Positions 1-7,106 of a stretch of DNA of 16,801 nt are shown in pieces; the stretch's first letter is position 1, and every line of letters begins with the position of its first letter. The notes beneath the pieces were generated by a model that ran no database searches, had not been told where the DNA came from, and saw only the letters and a program-made list of their open reading frames with translations. The stretch comes from Pseudomonadota bacterium (GTDB lineage Bacteria; Pseudomonadota; Gammaproteobacteria; Burkholderiales; Burkholderiaceae_D). Location: NCBI GenBank assembly GCA_023392035.1, contig JAEVZY010000235.1:1-16801 (forward strand), read 5' to 3'. A program made the position numbers and the translations under genes.

Positions 1-52
1 CTTCGCCAACCTGCTTTCCATTCTCGGCATCTTGGGCGGCGAACGGGATTGA
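1..52 (+). CDS. 3' end of an unidentified gene
   Basis: Only the last 16 codons are present, in the frame starting at base 2, ending FANLLSILGILGGERD and a TGA stop. The reading is supported by its place directly before a strong terminator that separates it from the convergent rlmD gene. The tail is mostly hydrophobic with a charged end. The fragment is too short to assign a family or to say whether this is a membrane segment. Confidence 0.5.
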   Translation, partial: FANLLSILGILGGERD

Positions 53-67
53 GTTTCCCTGCTCGAT

Positions 68-96
68 AAAAAACCCGGCCCGCGGGCCGGTTTTTT
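68..96. terminator. Bidirectional Rho-independent terminator
   Basis: A perfect 16-base GC palindrome at 75-90 is flanked by six A at 68-73 and six T at 91-96. It therefore works as hairpin plus U-tract in both directions. It sits between the unidentified plus-strand gene ending at 52 and the minus-strand rlmD gene ending at 120, so it most likely serves both transcripts. Confidence 0.9.
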
Positions 97-119
97 GTTG
101 CGTGGCGCAATGAGGAAAA

Positions 120-1472
120 CTATTCCCGCTCGAACAAGGCGATCGATTCCACGTGCGCCGTGTGCGGGAACATGTTGATCACGCCGGCCTGCTTGAGGCG
201 ATAACCCGCCTGCGTCACCAGCGTTCCGGCGTCGCGCGCCAACGTGGACGGATTGCAGGAAACATACACGATGCGCTTCGGAAGCAGGTCGGGATGCGTG
301 GCCGAGAGCGCCGCCAGCGTCTCGCAAACCGCGGCCGCGCCATCGCGCGGCGGATCGACCAGGAAGCGGTCGAAGCGGCCCAGCGCGATCAAGTCTTCCG
401 GCTTGAATTCAAACAGGTTGCGCGCCTGGAAGCTGGTCTTGTTGTCCACGGCGTTGTAAGCGGCGTTTTCGCGGGCGCGCGCCACCAGGGCCTCGCTGCC
501 TTCGATGCCGACCACCTCGGCCGCCTTGGTCGCCAGCGGCAGCGTGAAATTGCCCAGGCCGCAAAACAGGTCAGCGATGCGTTCGCCCGGCTGCGGATCG
601 AGCATGCCCAGGGCCTTGGCCACCAGCACGCGGTTGATCTGGTGATTGACCTGGGTGAAATCGGTCGGCTTGAAGGGCATGGTGATGCCGAATTCCGGCA
701 ATTCGTAAGCCAGCTTCGACTGCGGCGGATGAAAGGGATAGGCCGTGTCCGGACCCTTGGGTTGCAACCACCATTGCACGCCATGCGTGTCGCCGAATTC
801 GCGCAGCAATTGCTCATCGTTCGATGTCAGCGCCACCATATTGCGCAGCACCAGCACCGTGATGCGCTCGCCGCCCGCTTCACCCACGGCCAGCTCCACC
901 TGGGGAAACTTGTCGCGCTCCGACATCTTGCTGATCAGTTCGCGCAAATGGGGCAACAGCGCCGAGACATTTCGCGGCACCACTTCGCAACTGGTCATGT
1001 CGGTGATGAAGCCGGACGCACGCTCGTGAAAGCCGACCAGCACCCCGCCCTTCTTGGCCACGTAGCGAATCGACATGCGTGCCCGATAGCGGTATTCCCA
1101 GGTCGGGCCATGGATCGGGCGCAGCATCATCTCCGGCTTGACGCGGCCGATGTGCGCCAGGTTGTCTTCCAGCACGCGCTGCTTGGCCGCCACCTGGGCG
1201 GACGGTTCGATGTGCTGCATGGCGCAGCCGCCGCACACGCCAAACCACGGGCATTTCGGCTTGACCCGCAGGGCCGATTCCTTGTGCAAGGCGGTCATGC
1301 GCGCCGCTTCCCACTTGGCCTTCTTGCGATAAGACGAGAAGGACACGATTTCGCCCGGCAAGGCGCCTTCGACAAAAATCACTTTGCCCGGCGTGCCATC
1401 TTCGTTTTGCAGATGGCCGACGCCGCGGGCTTCCATGTCCAGCGATTCAATGGTGATGATGGGATCAGGCAT
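120..1472 (-). CDS. rlmD: 23S rRNA (uracil-1939-C5)-methyltransferase RlmD
   Basis: A 450-residue SAM-dependent RNA methyltransferase that makes m5U1939 in 23S rRNA in the cytoplasm. The N-terminal region (about 1-65) fits a TRAM RNA-binding domain. The 4Fe-4S cluster cysteines are visible as CPWFGVCGGC (C74, C80, C83) with C162 further on. The SAM-binding motif is DLFCGLGNF at 301-309. VDPPRDG lies at 372-378, and the catalytic cysteine is in VSCNPSTLARD (C406). The length matches the RumA/RlmD family. The reading frame stays open upstream to 1811, but those residues are basic, match nothing and overlap the exonuclease gene, so ATG 1472 is chosen; its Shine-Dalgarno sequence is weak. It lies 80 bases after the exonuclease gene and is probably the last gene of the rpoS cluster. 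TrmA or RlmC are less likely because the CGGC cluster and the TRAM domain fit RlmD. Confidence 0.93.
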   Translation of the reverse strand: MPDPIITIESLDMEARGVGHLQNEDGTPGKVIFVEGALPGEIVSFSSYRKKAKWEAARMTALHKESALRVKPKCPWFGVCGGCAMQHIEPSAQVAAKQRVLEDNLAHIGRVKPEMMLRPIHGPTWEYRYRARMSIRYVAKKGGVLVGFHERASGFITDMTSCEVVPRNVSALLPHLRELISKMSERDKFPQVELAVGEAGGERITVLVLRNMVALTSNDEQLLREFGDTHGVQWWLQPKGPDTAYPFHPPQSKLAYELPEFGITMPFKPTDFTQVNHQINRVLVAKALGMLDPQPGERIADLFCGLGNFTLPLATKAAEVVGIEGSEALVARARENAAYNAVDNKTSFQARNLFEFKPEDLIALGRFDRFLVDPPRDGAAAVCETLAALSATHPDLLPKRIVYVSCNPSTLARDAGTLVTQAGYRLKQAGVINMFPHTAHVESIALFERE

Positions 1473-1552
1473 ATCCAGAACAGCAAGCCGCGTGGCGGCG
1501 AAAAAAGATGAGATTGTGCCGCAAACCGCGCCGGGGGCGGCGGATTGGATGC

Positions 1553-2332
1553 TCAGGCAGCCGGCCAGGCTTGCAGATAGGCCTTCCAGTGCTCGCCCGG
1601 CAAGGCGGACAAGGCTGCGCGCACCAGCTCGATTTCGCGGGCGTAGGCCGCGCCATCGAGATCGCCGCGAAGCAGGCGGAAGCGGCAATACATGAGATAG
1701 GTGTTGACCACGTCCGTTTCGCAATAATCGCGAATTTCGGACAGGCGTCCCTGCTGAAAATAATTCCACACCTGCGAACCATCCACGCCCAGCTTGCCGG
1801 GAAAGCCGCACAGCTTGGACAGGTCATCCAGCGGCGCGTTGGCGCGCCCGGTGTACAGGGCCAGCAAGTCCATCAGGTCAAGATGCCGGGTGTGGTAGCG
1901 CGACAGGTAGTTGTTCCATTTGAAGTCGCGGTCCTCGTCGCCCATTTCCCAATAGCGCGGCGCGGAGAGGCCATGCACCAGGGCCCGGTAATGCAGGACC
2001 GGCAAATCGAAGCCGCCGCCATTCCAGGACACCAGTTGCGGCGTATAGCGCTCGATCACGCGAAAGAAATCCTGCACCAGGCGCGCCTCGCCATCTTCCA
2101 GGCCGCCCAGGGAACGCACCCGAAAACCTTCGTTGTCGCGAAATACGCAAGAGATGGCGGCCACTTTCTGCAGATGATGCGGCAGGAAGTCCGAGCCGGT
2201 CTTTTCGCGGCGCGCGGCAAAAGCGAACTCGGCCACTTCAGCCTCGGACATGGTGGCTGGCAAGTTATTGAGCTTGCGGATTCCCTCGGTGTCGGGAATC
2301 GTTTCGATATCGAATACCAGGATGGGAATCAC
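1553..2332 (-). CDS. Predicted 3'-5' exonuclease, PolB exonuclease-domain family
   Basis: A 259-residue stand-alone DEDD-type exonuclease related to the proofreading domain of B-family DNA polymerases (Pfam DNA_pol_B_exo2). Exo I is FDIETIPD (D8, E10), Exo II is SWNGGGFDLPVL (N104, D109), and Exo III is YCETD (Y203, D207), so the metal-binding acidic residues are all present. No polymerase domain follows. The start is GTG at 2332, which overlaps the rpoS stop as GTGA (4 shared bases); an AAGGA sequence inside the end of rpoS lies 9 bases upstream. That overlap suggests translational coupling to rpoS. The biological substrate of this family is not established; a role in DNA or RNA maintenance during stationary phase would be inference from position only. 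Confidence 0.88.
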   Translation of the reverse strand: MIPILVFDIETIPDTEGIRKLNNLPATMSEAEVAEFAFAARREKTGSDFLPHHLQKVAAISCVFRDNEGFRVRSLGGLEDGEARLVQDFFRVIERYTPQLVSWNGGGFDLPVLHYRALVHGLSAPRYWEMGDEDRDFKWNNYLSRYHTRHLDLMDLLALYTGRANAPLDDLSKLCGFPGKLGVDGSQVWNYFQQGRLSEIRDYCETDVVNTYLMYCRFRLLRGDLDGAAYAREIELVRAALSALPGEHWKAYLQAWPAA

Positions 2333-3327
2333 AGCAGCGCGTCCTTGTTGACGCCGCGCGCGGTCAGGGCGCGCTTGAGTTTGACCAGGGCTTCCTGCTG
2401 GATCTGCCGCACCCGCTCGCGCGTGACGCCCATTTCAGCGGCCAGCTCTTCCAGCGTGGCCGGATCGTCATTGTCCAGTCCGAAGCGGCGCGCGATCACG
2501 ATGCGCTGCTTGTCGGGCATTTTCTGCAGCCAGTCGCGCACCAGCACGAACAATTCATGCTGTTCGGCGCGCGCATAGGGATTGTCTTCCGCGCTGCCCG
2601 GCAGCAGGTCGATCAGGCTGGCCTGGGGATCGTTGTCCAGCGGCGCATCGAGCGAGGCGGCGTGCTCGGACAAAGCCAGGATGTCCTGCACTTCGTCGAT
2701 TGGCCGGTCCACCAGATGGGCAATATCTTCCGCGCTGGCGTCCTTGCCATCGCGATGCTGGGCTTCAAGATGGTATTTGGCGCGCAGGATCTGGTTCAAT
2801 TCGCGCACCATGTGCACCGGCAGTCGCACGGTGCGCGCCTGGTTCATGATGGCGCGCTCTATGCTCTGCCGTATCCACCAGGTGGCGTAAGTGGAAAAGC
2901 GAAAGCCGCGATCCGGCTCGAATTTGTCGATGGCGCGCATCAGGCCGAGGTTGCCTTCCTCGATCAGGTCCAGCAGGACCACGCCGCGATTGATGTAATG
3001 CTTGGCGATCGACACCACCAGCCGCAGGTTGTGCTCGATCATTTTCTGGCGCGCGGCGAATTCGCCGCTCTTGGCCAGGGTGGCGTAATGCACTTCTTCG
3101 GCCGGCGACAGCAAGGGCCGCATGCCGATCTGGTTCAGGTAATGCTGGGTGGTATCGGTGGAAAGCTCGGCCTGCAAGACCTTCTTCAGCTCATCCACGC
3201 CATCGGTGTTTTCCGCCGAGCTTGATGCTTCCTCGCCGTCCAGGGTTTGGGCGTCGACCGGCTCCAGCCCGTCCATTCCTTCGGGGCCGGCGTCGTCATC
3301 CAGATCTTCGTCGGCGGTGCGGTTCAT
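2329..3327 (-). CDS. rpoS: RNA polymerase sigma factor RpoS (sigma-38)
   Basis: The stationary-phase and general-stress sigma factor, 332 residues, close to the enteric length of about 330. A variable acidic N-terminus (about 1-55) precedes region 1.2 (about 60-90). Region 2 (about 95-165) carries the core-binding and -10-recognition segment, including the run NLRLVVSIAKHY and FSTYATWWIRQSIERAI. Region 3 follows. Region 4 (about 255-325) has the -35-binding helix-turn-helix TLEELAAEMGVTRERVRQIQ (291-310). The position directly after nlpD is the classical one and separates RpoS from the otherwise similar RpoD and RpoH. The ATG at 3327 lies only 3 bases after the nlpD stop and has no visible Shine-Dalgarno sequence. 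In enteric bacteria the main rpoS promoter lies inside nlpD; I could not locate one here with confidence. Confidence 0.95.
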   Translation of the reverse strand: MNRTADEDLDDDAGPEGMDGLEPVDAQTLDGEEASSSAENTDGVDELKKVLQAELSTDTTQHYLNQIGMRPLLSPAEEVHYATLAKSGEFAARQKMIEHNLRLVVSIAKHYINRGVVLLDLIEEGNLGLMRAIDKFEPDRGFRFSTYATWWIRQSIERAIMNQARTVRLPVHMVRELNQILRAKYHLEAQHRDGKDASAEDIAHLVDRPIDEVQDILALSEHAASLDAPLDNDPQASLIDLLPGSAEDNPYARAEQHELFVLVRDWLQKMPDKQRIVIARRFGLDNDDPATLEELAAEMGVTRERVRQIQQEALVKLKRALTARGVNKDALL

Positions 3328-3330
3328 GGT

Positions 3331-4257
3331 TCAGCGGTTCGGCAAGAACTTGGTGGGATCGACCGGTTTGCCCTGCTGGCGGACTTCAAAGTGCAGTTTG
3401 ACCGAATCGGAATCGGTATTACCCATTTCCGCAATCTTCTGTCCGCGCGCCACTGTCTGGCCTTCCTTCACCACAATGGACTTGTTGTGAGCGTAAGCCG
3501 ACAGGAAGTTTTCATTGTGCCGCACAATCACCAGATTGCCATAGCCCCGCATGCTGCCTACATACGACACTTGGCCGGCACTGGCCGCCAACACCGGCTG
3601 GCCCAGCTTGCCGGCAATATCGATACCTTTGCGCTTGGCATCGAAACCGGCCACCAGCTTGCCATCGGTGGGCCAGACCAGATCCAGGGCCTCGGCGACG
3701 GCGGGTTCGGCCGGCTTGGCCGGGGTTTCGACCTTGGGCGCCGTGGCGGGGGCGCCGGCATCGGGCTTCTGCAGCTCGGCCAGGTTGGCTTCCGAATAGG
3801 GACGCTTGTCTCCACGCGGTCCGGTCTTTACCGGCGCGCCGGCGGCGGATGGGCCCAGCGGCCTTACCTCCACGCCGGGATTGACCGGCACGGCGCTGGT
3901 CGGTCCATTGGCAACCGGCGCGGCCGGTTCGGGCGGCAAGACGCGCAAGATCTGGTCGACCTTGATGTCATTCGGGCTGGACAGGTTGTTCCAGGTCACC
4001 AGGTCGCGCACGTTCTGGCTGAATTCCTGGGCGATGCGATTGAGCGTATCGCCGCGCCGCACGGTGTAGTAGCCCTTCTGCGCCACGGGCGCGGGGGTGT
4101 TGGCCTGGGGAGCAGCTGGTGCAGCCGGACGGGGACGTGCCTGACCCTGCGGCCGTTCAACCACCGGCGCCGGTGTCTTGGTGGTGGTACAGGCGACTAA
4201 CAGGACAGAGGTTCCCAGCGCGACCAGCTGTCGTGATCGTGATCTTGTATTTCTCAT
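3331..4257 (-). CDS. nlpD: NlpD-type lipoprotein, LysM plus degenerate LytM domain
   Basis: A 308-residue outer-membrane lipoprotein that in the known family activates the AmiC amidase during septal peptidoglycan splitting. A basic N-terminus and hydrophobic stretch lead to a lipobox LVAC (acylated C23). A Pro/Ala linker, a LysM peptidoglycan-binding domain (YYTVRRGDTLNRIAQEF onward, about 63-107), a second Pro/Ala linker and a C-terminal M23/LytM domain (about 205-303) follow. The LytM domain keeps D213 and H289 but has R209 and K287 where active enzymes have zinc-binding histidines, so it should be non-hydrolytic, as in enteric NlpD. It starts 57 bases after pcm and ends 3 bases before rpoS. 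I see no strong ribosome binding site. The gene may also carry an rpoS promoter, by analogy only. Confidence 0.93.
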   Translation of the reverse strand: MRNTRSRSRQLVALGTSVLLVACTTTKTPAPVVERPQGQARPRPAAPAAPQANTPAPVAQKGYYTVRRGDTLNRIAQEFSQNVRDLVTWNNLSSPNDIKVDQILRVLPPEPAAPVANGPTSAVPVNPGVEVRPLGPSAAGAPVKTGPRGDKRPYSEANLAELQKPDAGAPATAPKVETPAKPAEPAVAEALDLVWPTDGKLVAGFDAKRKGIDIAGKLGQPVLAASAGQVSYVGSMRGYGNLVIVRHNENFLSAYAHNKSIVVKEGQTVARGQKIAEMGNTDSDSVKLHFEVRQQGKPVDPTKFLPNR

Positions 4258-4314
4258 TGCAGACTTGATTCAACGGCCAGATGGCCCGGGTGCAGATGCG
4301 CCGGCAGCAGACTT

Positions 4315-5181
4315 TCAAACTGTTCCGGGACGAAGCGGCACAAAACGGACAGCTTCCAGCGTGACCGTTGACCATTCGAACCGACTCTTGCGCTCGATAA
4401 GCTGCAATACCTGATCCCGACCTCCCACAGGCGCGATCAAACGGCCACCGATGCTCAATTGTTCCAGCAAAGCTTGTGGCACTTCCATTCCGGCAGCAGC
4501 CAGAATGATGCCGTCAAACGGCGCCACTTGCGGCAGGCCAAGCATACCATCTCCATAGTGCAAGCGGATGTTGGGAATGCGCAAGGGACGCAGATTGGCC
4601 TTGGCCAATTCATGGAGCGGCTTGATGCGTTCGATGGAATAGACTTCCGTTGCAATCAATGAAAGAACGGCCGCTTGGTATCCGCACCCGGTGCCGATTT
4701 CCAGCACCCTGCCCAGCTTGCCCGCATGGGACTGGCCGCGCATGACCTCGATCATCCGCGCCACGATATAAGGCTGGGAGATGGTCTGGTGATGACCAAT
4801 CGGCAAGGCGGTATCCACATAAGCCTGGCTGGCCAGGGCCGGTTCCACGAACAGGTGGCGCGGCACGGCTTCCATCGCGGCCAACACTTGCGGATCTTGC
4901 ACGCCTTGGCGCGCGATGCGTTCCACCATGGCACGGCGCACGGCCTCGGACACCATGACTTCCTGCCGGTCCTGGGGTAGCGGAGCCACCGGCTTGGCGG
5001 GTTTGGGTTCGGGCAGCGGCGCGCGCGCCGCCCGCGTTGTCGGCAACTGGCTGGCGGCATTGCGGGTGGCGGTTTGCGGCGTGGCGGTGCGGCCGGACTG
5101 CGCCTGCGTCTTGGGCGTGCGCGGCTGCCGCTCGTCCAGTTCCGACAAGGTGAGGGGAAAGCGCTTGCCGGTACGACTCAT
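4315..5181 (-). CDS. pcm: Protein-L-isoaspartate O-methyltransferase with long N-terminal extension
   Basis: Repairs age-damaged proteins by methylating L-isoaspartyl residues with SAM, in the cytoplasm. The catalytic core (about residues 75-288) shows QTISQPYIVA at 132-141, the SAM loop LEIGTGCGYQAA at 160-171, and IILAAAGMEVP in the position of the family's post-motif strand. The core matches the usual length of about 208 residues. The first 75 or so residues are an extra basic, Pro/Ala/Thr-rich segment that looks disordered and shows no signal peptide. The start ATG at 5181 overlaps the surE stop as ATGA, which supports the long form; an internal start near residue 76 (M76) would give a protein of normal family length. 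The surE-pcm-nlpD-rpoS order is the conserved stress cluster. Confidence 0.92.
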   Translation of the reverse strand: MSRTGKRFPLTLSELDERQPRTPKTQAQSGRTATPQTATRNAASQLPTTRAARAPLPEPKPAKPVAPLPQDRQEVMVSEAVRRAMVERIARQGVQDPQVLAAMEAVPRHLFVEPALASQAYVDTALPIGHHQTISQPYIVARMIEVMRGQSHAGKLGRVLEIGTGCGYQAAVLSLIATEVYSIERIKPLHELAKANLRPLRIPNIRLHYGDGMLGLPQVAPFDGIILAAAGMEVPQALLEQLSIGGRLIAPVGGRDQVLQLIERKSRFEWSTVTLEAVRFVPLRPGTV

Positions 5182-5915
5182 TTCAGTGCGCCCCGCAAGG
5201 CATCCAGTACGCCGTTGTGGGTCAGGTCCAGTTGCAGCGGCGTCAACGACACATGGTCCTCGGCGATGGCGCGGAAATCGGTGCCGTCACCATCGTCCTT
5301 GGCGCGTCCTGCCGGGCCGATCCAGAAAATCTCATTGCCATGCGGATCGGCACTGCGGATCACGGGTTCGGATGGATGACGCTTGCCCAGGCGGGTGGCG
5401 CGCCAACCCTTGATCTGCTCATACGGCAGACTGGGAATATTGACGTTGAGCAGGAAGGGCGAGCCCAGGCAATCCAGCCGGCGCTCCACCACTTCCCGCG
5501 CGACGCGCGCTGCGCTGTCCAGATGCTTCCAGCCGTGCTCGATCTGGGAAAAGGCAATCGCTGGAATGCCGAACAGATACCCTTCCGTCGCCGCCGCCAC
5601 CGTGCCCGAATAGAGCGTGTCATCCCCCATGTTCTGGCCCTGGTTGATACCGGATACCACCAGGTCGGGGCGCTCCGGCAACAGGCCGGTCATCGCGATG
5701 TGGACGCAATCGGATGGCGTACCGTTCACCGAGTAAATACCGGATGGTGAGCGATAGACCCGCAAGGGGCGGTCAAGCGTGAGGGAATTGGAGGAACCGG
5801 ATCGGTTGCTCTCCGGCGCCACGATGGTGATATCGGCAATCGGCGCCAGTGCGTTGGCCAGGGCTTCGATTCCCGGCGCGCGGTAACCGTCGTCATTGCT
5901 GATCAGGATCTTCAT
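5178..5915 (-). CDS. surE: 5'/3'-nucleotidase SurE
   Basis: A 245-residue divalent-metal-dependent survival protein that dephosphorylates nucleoside monophosphates and can act on short polyphosphate. The N-terminus MKILISNDDGYRAPGI holds the metal-binding D8 and D9; the APESNRSGSS segment supplies the family's serine ligand (S39), and the SGINQGQN segment supplies N91. The length fits the family (about 245-255). It is the first gene of the minus-strand cluster and diverges from the quinone oxidoreductase gene. I see no clear Shine-Dalgarno sequence before ATG 5915. The last four bases overlap pcm. Confidence 0.95.
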   Translation of the reverse strand: MKILISNDDGYRAPGIEALANALAPIADITIVAPESNRSGSSNSLTLDRPLRVYRSPSGIYSVNGTPSDCVHIAMTGLLPERPDLVVSGINQGQNMGDDTLYSGTVAAATEGYLFGIPAIAFSQIEHGWKHLDSAARVAREVVERRLDCLGSPFLLNVNIPSLPYEQIKGWRATRLGKRHPSEPVIRSADPHGNEIFWIGPAGRAKDDGDGTDFRAIAEDHVSLTPLQLDLTHNGVLDALRGALK

Positions 5916-5962
5916 GGCAAGGATTCTAACAGGCCGGCACCCGTGCTCAGAGCGGCCTCAGG

Positions 5963-5991
5963 CATAATCCTTGGACAAAACGCACATTCAA
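5963..5991. promoter_or_regulatory. Candidate divergent promoter region, surE and quinone reductase gene
   Basis: On the minus strand TTGAAT (5991-5986) and GATTAT (5969-5964) are separated by 16 bases, each matching the sigma70 hexamers at 4 of 6 positions. That would give a leader of about 42 bases for surE. On the plus strand CATAAT (5963-5968) is a 5 of 6 match for a -10 box of the oxidoreductase gene, but no acceptable -35 lies at the right distance. The two -10 candidates share the same bases. This is pattern matching only. Confidence 0.35.
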
Positions 5992-6003
5992 AAGGAGACC
6001 GGG

Positions 6004-6981
6004 ATGAAAGCCGTGCTGTGCAAAGAGTGGGGACCGCCGGAAAGCTTGGTGGTTCAAGAGCTGCCCGACCCGCAGCCCGGCCCAGGCCAGGTCGCCATCG
6101 ACATCCATGCCGCCGGCGTCAACTTTCCCGATGTCCTGATCATCCAGAACAAATACCAGTTCAAACCGCCCCTGCCCTTCACACCCGGCAGCGAATTGTC
6201 CGGCGTGGTGCGCGCGATCGGTGAAGGCGTCACACGTTTCAAGCCGGGCGACCGGGTAATTGCCTATGTCGGCCAGGGCGCGTTTGCCGAGCAGACCTGC
6301 ACCGCCGAACACTTGGTGATGCCTATGCCGCCGGGCATGGACTTCGATGTCGCCGCGGCCATCACCCTCACCTATGGCACTTCCTGGCACGCGGTGGTGG
6401 ATCGGGCGCAGATCAAGCCAGGCGAAACCATGCTGGTGCTGGGCGCGGCCGGCGGCGTCGGCCTGGCCGCCATTGAAATCGGCAAGGCCATGGGCGCGCG
6501 TGTGATTGCCGCCGCCTCCTCCGATGAAAAGCTGGCGGTGTGCCGCGAGCACGGCGCCGACGCCACCATCAACTACAGCCGCGAAGATCTGCGGGAGGCG
6601 ATCAAGGCCGCCACCGATGGCAAAGGGCCGGACGTGATCTACGACCCGGTTGGGGGCGGCTATGCCGAACCGGCCTTCCGCTCGATTGCCTGGCGCGGAC
6701 GTTACCTCGTGATTGGCTTTGCCAACGGCGAGATTCCGCGCCTGCCGCTGAACCTGGCCTTGTTGAAAGGCGCTTCGATTGTGGGCGTGTTCTGGGGCGA
6801 CTTCGTCAAGCGCGAGCCGAAGGCCAATCTGGCGGGCATGCAGCAATTGATGGGCTGGCTGAAGGAAGGGAAGATTCGTCCGCACATTTCGGGACGCTAT
6901 GCACTGGCGGAAGTGCCGCGTGCATTGCAGGACATGGCCGCCCGCAAAGTGACCGGCAAGATCGTCATCGTGCCGAGGTGA
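6004..6981 (+). CDS. NADPH:quinone oxidoreductase, zinc-free MDR family
   Basis: A 325-residue soluble medium-chain dehydrogenase/reductase of the quinone oxidoreductase (Qor) group. The N-terminal GroES-like domain includes AAGVNFPDVLIIQNKY and FTPGSELSGVV and lacks the structural zinc cysteines of alcohol dehydrogenases. The Rossmann domain shows LGAAGGVGLAAIEIGKAMGA (147-166), then DVIYDPVGG and VTGKIVIVP at the C-terminus. It would reduce quinones or related enones with NADPH; the true substrate cannot be read from sequence. ATG 6004 is chosen because AAGGAG at 5992-5997 lies 6 bases upstream; a TTG 33 bases earlier in frame is less likely. It is a single plus-strand gene diverging from surE. 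Confidence 0.9.
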   Translation: MKAVLCKEWGPPESLVVQELPDPQPGPGQVAIDIHAAGVNFPDVLIIQNKYQFKPPLPFTPGSELSGVVRAIGEGVTRFKPGDRVIAYVGQGAFAEQTCTAEHLVMPMPPGMDFDVAAAITLTYGTSWHAVVDRAQIKPGETMLVLGAAGGVGLAAIEIGKAMGARVIAAASSDEKLAVCREHGADATINYSREDLREAIKAATDGKGPDVIYDPVGGGYAEPAFRSIAWRGRYLVIGFANGEIPRLPLNLALLKGASIVGVFWGDFVKREPKANLAGMQQLMGWLKEGKIRPHISGRYALAEVPRALQDMAARKVTGKIVIVPR

Positions 6982-7021
6982 CCTGGCCCACTCTTTCTGT
7001 TGTTGACGCCACGCTTTGCAA

Positions 7022-7050
7022 TTGACCGCCCTGCGGGCCGCAATTAAGAT
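7022..7050 (+). promoter_or_regulatory. Sigma70-type promoter of the chemoreceptor gene
   Basis: TTGACC at 7022-7027 (5 of 6 to consensus) and TAAGAT at 7045-7050 (4 of 6) are separated by exactly 17 bases. Transcription would begin near 7057, giving a leader of about 50 bases. I did not find a convincing sigma28 (FliA) flagellar promoter, which many chemoreceptor genes use. Confidence 0.55.
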
Positions 7051-7054
7051 GTTT

Positions 7055-7096
7055 CCCTACGGAAATATTAAAACCGTACAAATTACATCCGTAGGG
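7055..7096 (+). promoter_or_regulatory. Inverted repeat in chemoreceptor leader that can mask the ribosome binding site
   Basis: CCCTACGGA (7055-7063) and TCCGTAGGG (7088-7096) are perfect 9-base inverted repeats 24 A/T-rich bases apart. The right arm covers the start of the Shine-Dalgarno run GGGGGAG (7094-7100), so a folded leader would reduce access to it. A second, shorter pairing is possible: TACGG (7058-7062) with CCGTA (7074-7078). The repeat could instead be a protein-binding operator just downstream of the promoter. Confidence 0.5.
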
Positions 7097-7106
7097 GGAG
7101 AAAACG

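Noticed and set aside
153..1511. Long plus-strand open frame (452 codons) opposite rlmD
   Set aside because: It is antisense to a gene with all catalytic motifs intact. The product is His/Arg/Gln-rich with no recognisable domain, the usual look of an antisense frame in GC-rich DNA.
1473..1811. Upstream in-frame extension of rlmD by 113 codons
   Set aside because: The added residues are a basic, low-complexity stretch with no domain and overlap the exonuclease coding region. ATG 1472 gives the normal family length and N-terminus.
3247..4200. Plus-strand open frame (317 codons) opposite nlpD and the rpoS start
   Set aside because: Antisense to a lipoprotein with clear LysM and LytM domains; no start signal and no recognisable product.
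4266..4300. GGCCA..TGGCC dyad between pcm and nlpD as a regulatory hairpin
   Set aside because: The stem has only five bases, no T-run, and no relation to a ribosome site; chance is likely in GC-rich DNA.
5947..6885. Minus-strand open frame (312 codons) opposite the quinone oxidoreductase gene
   Set aside because: Composition and lack of motifs mark it as a shadow, while the plus strand carries a complete enzyme with a good ribosome binding site.
7028..7041. GC-rich CCC/GGG dyad after the quinone oxidoreductase gene as terminator
   Set aside because: The stem is only 3-4 bases and no T-run follows. The bases are better explained as the spacer of the chemoreceptor promoter.
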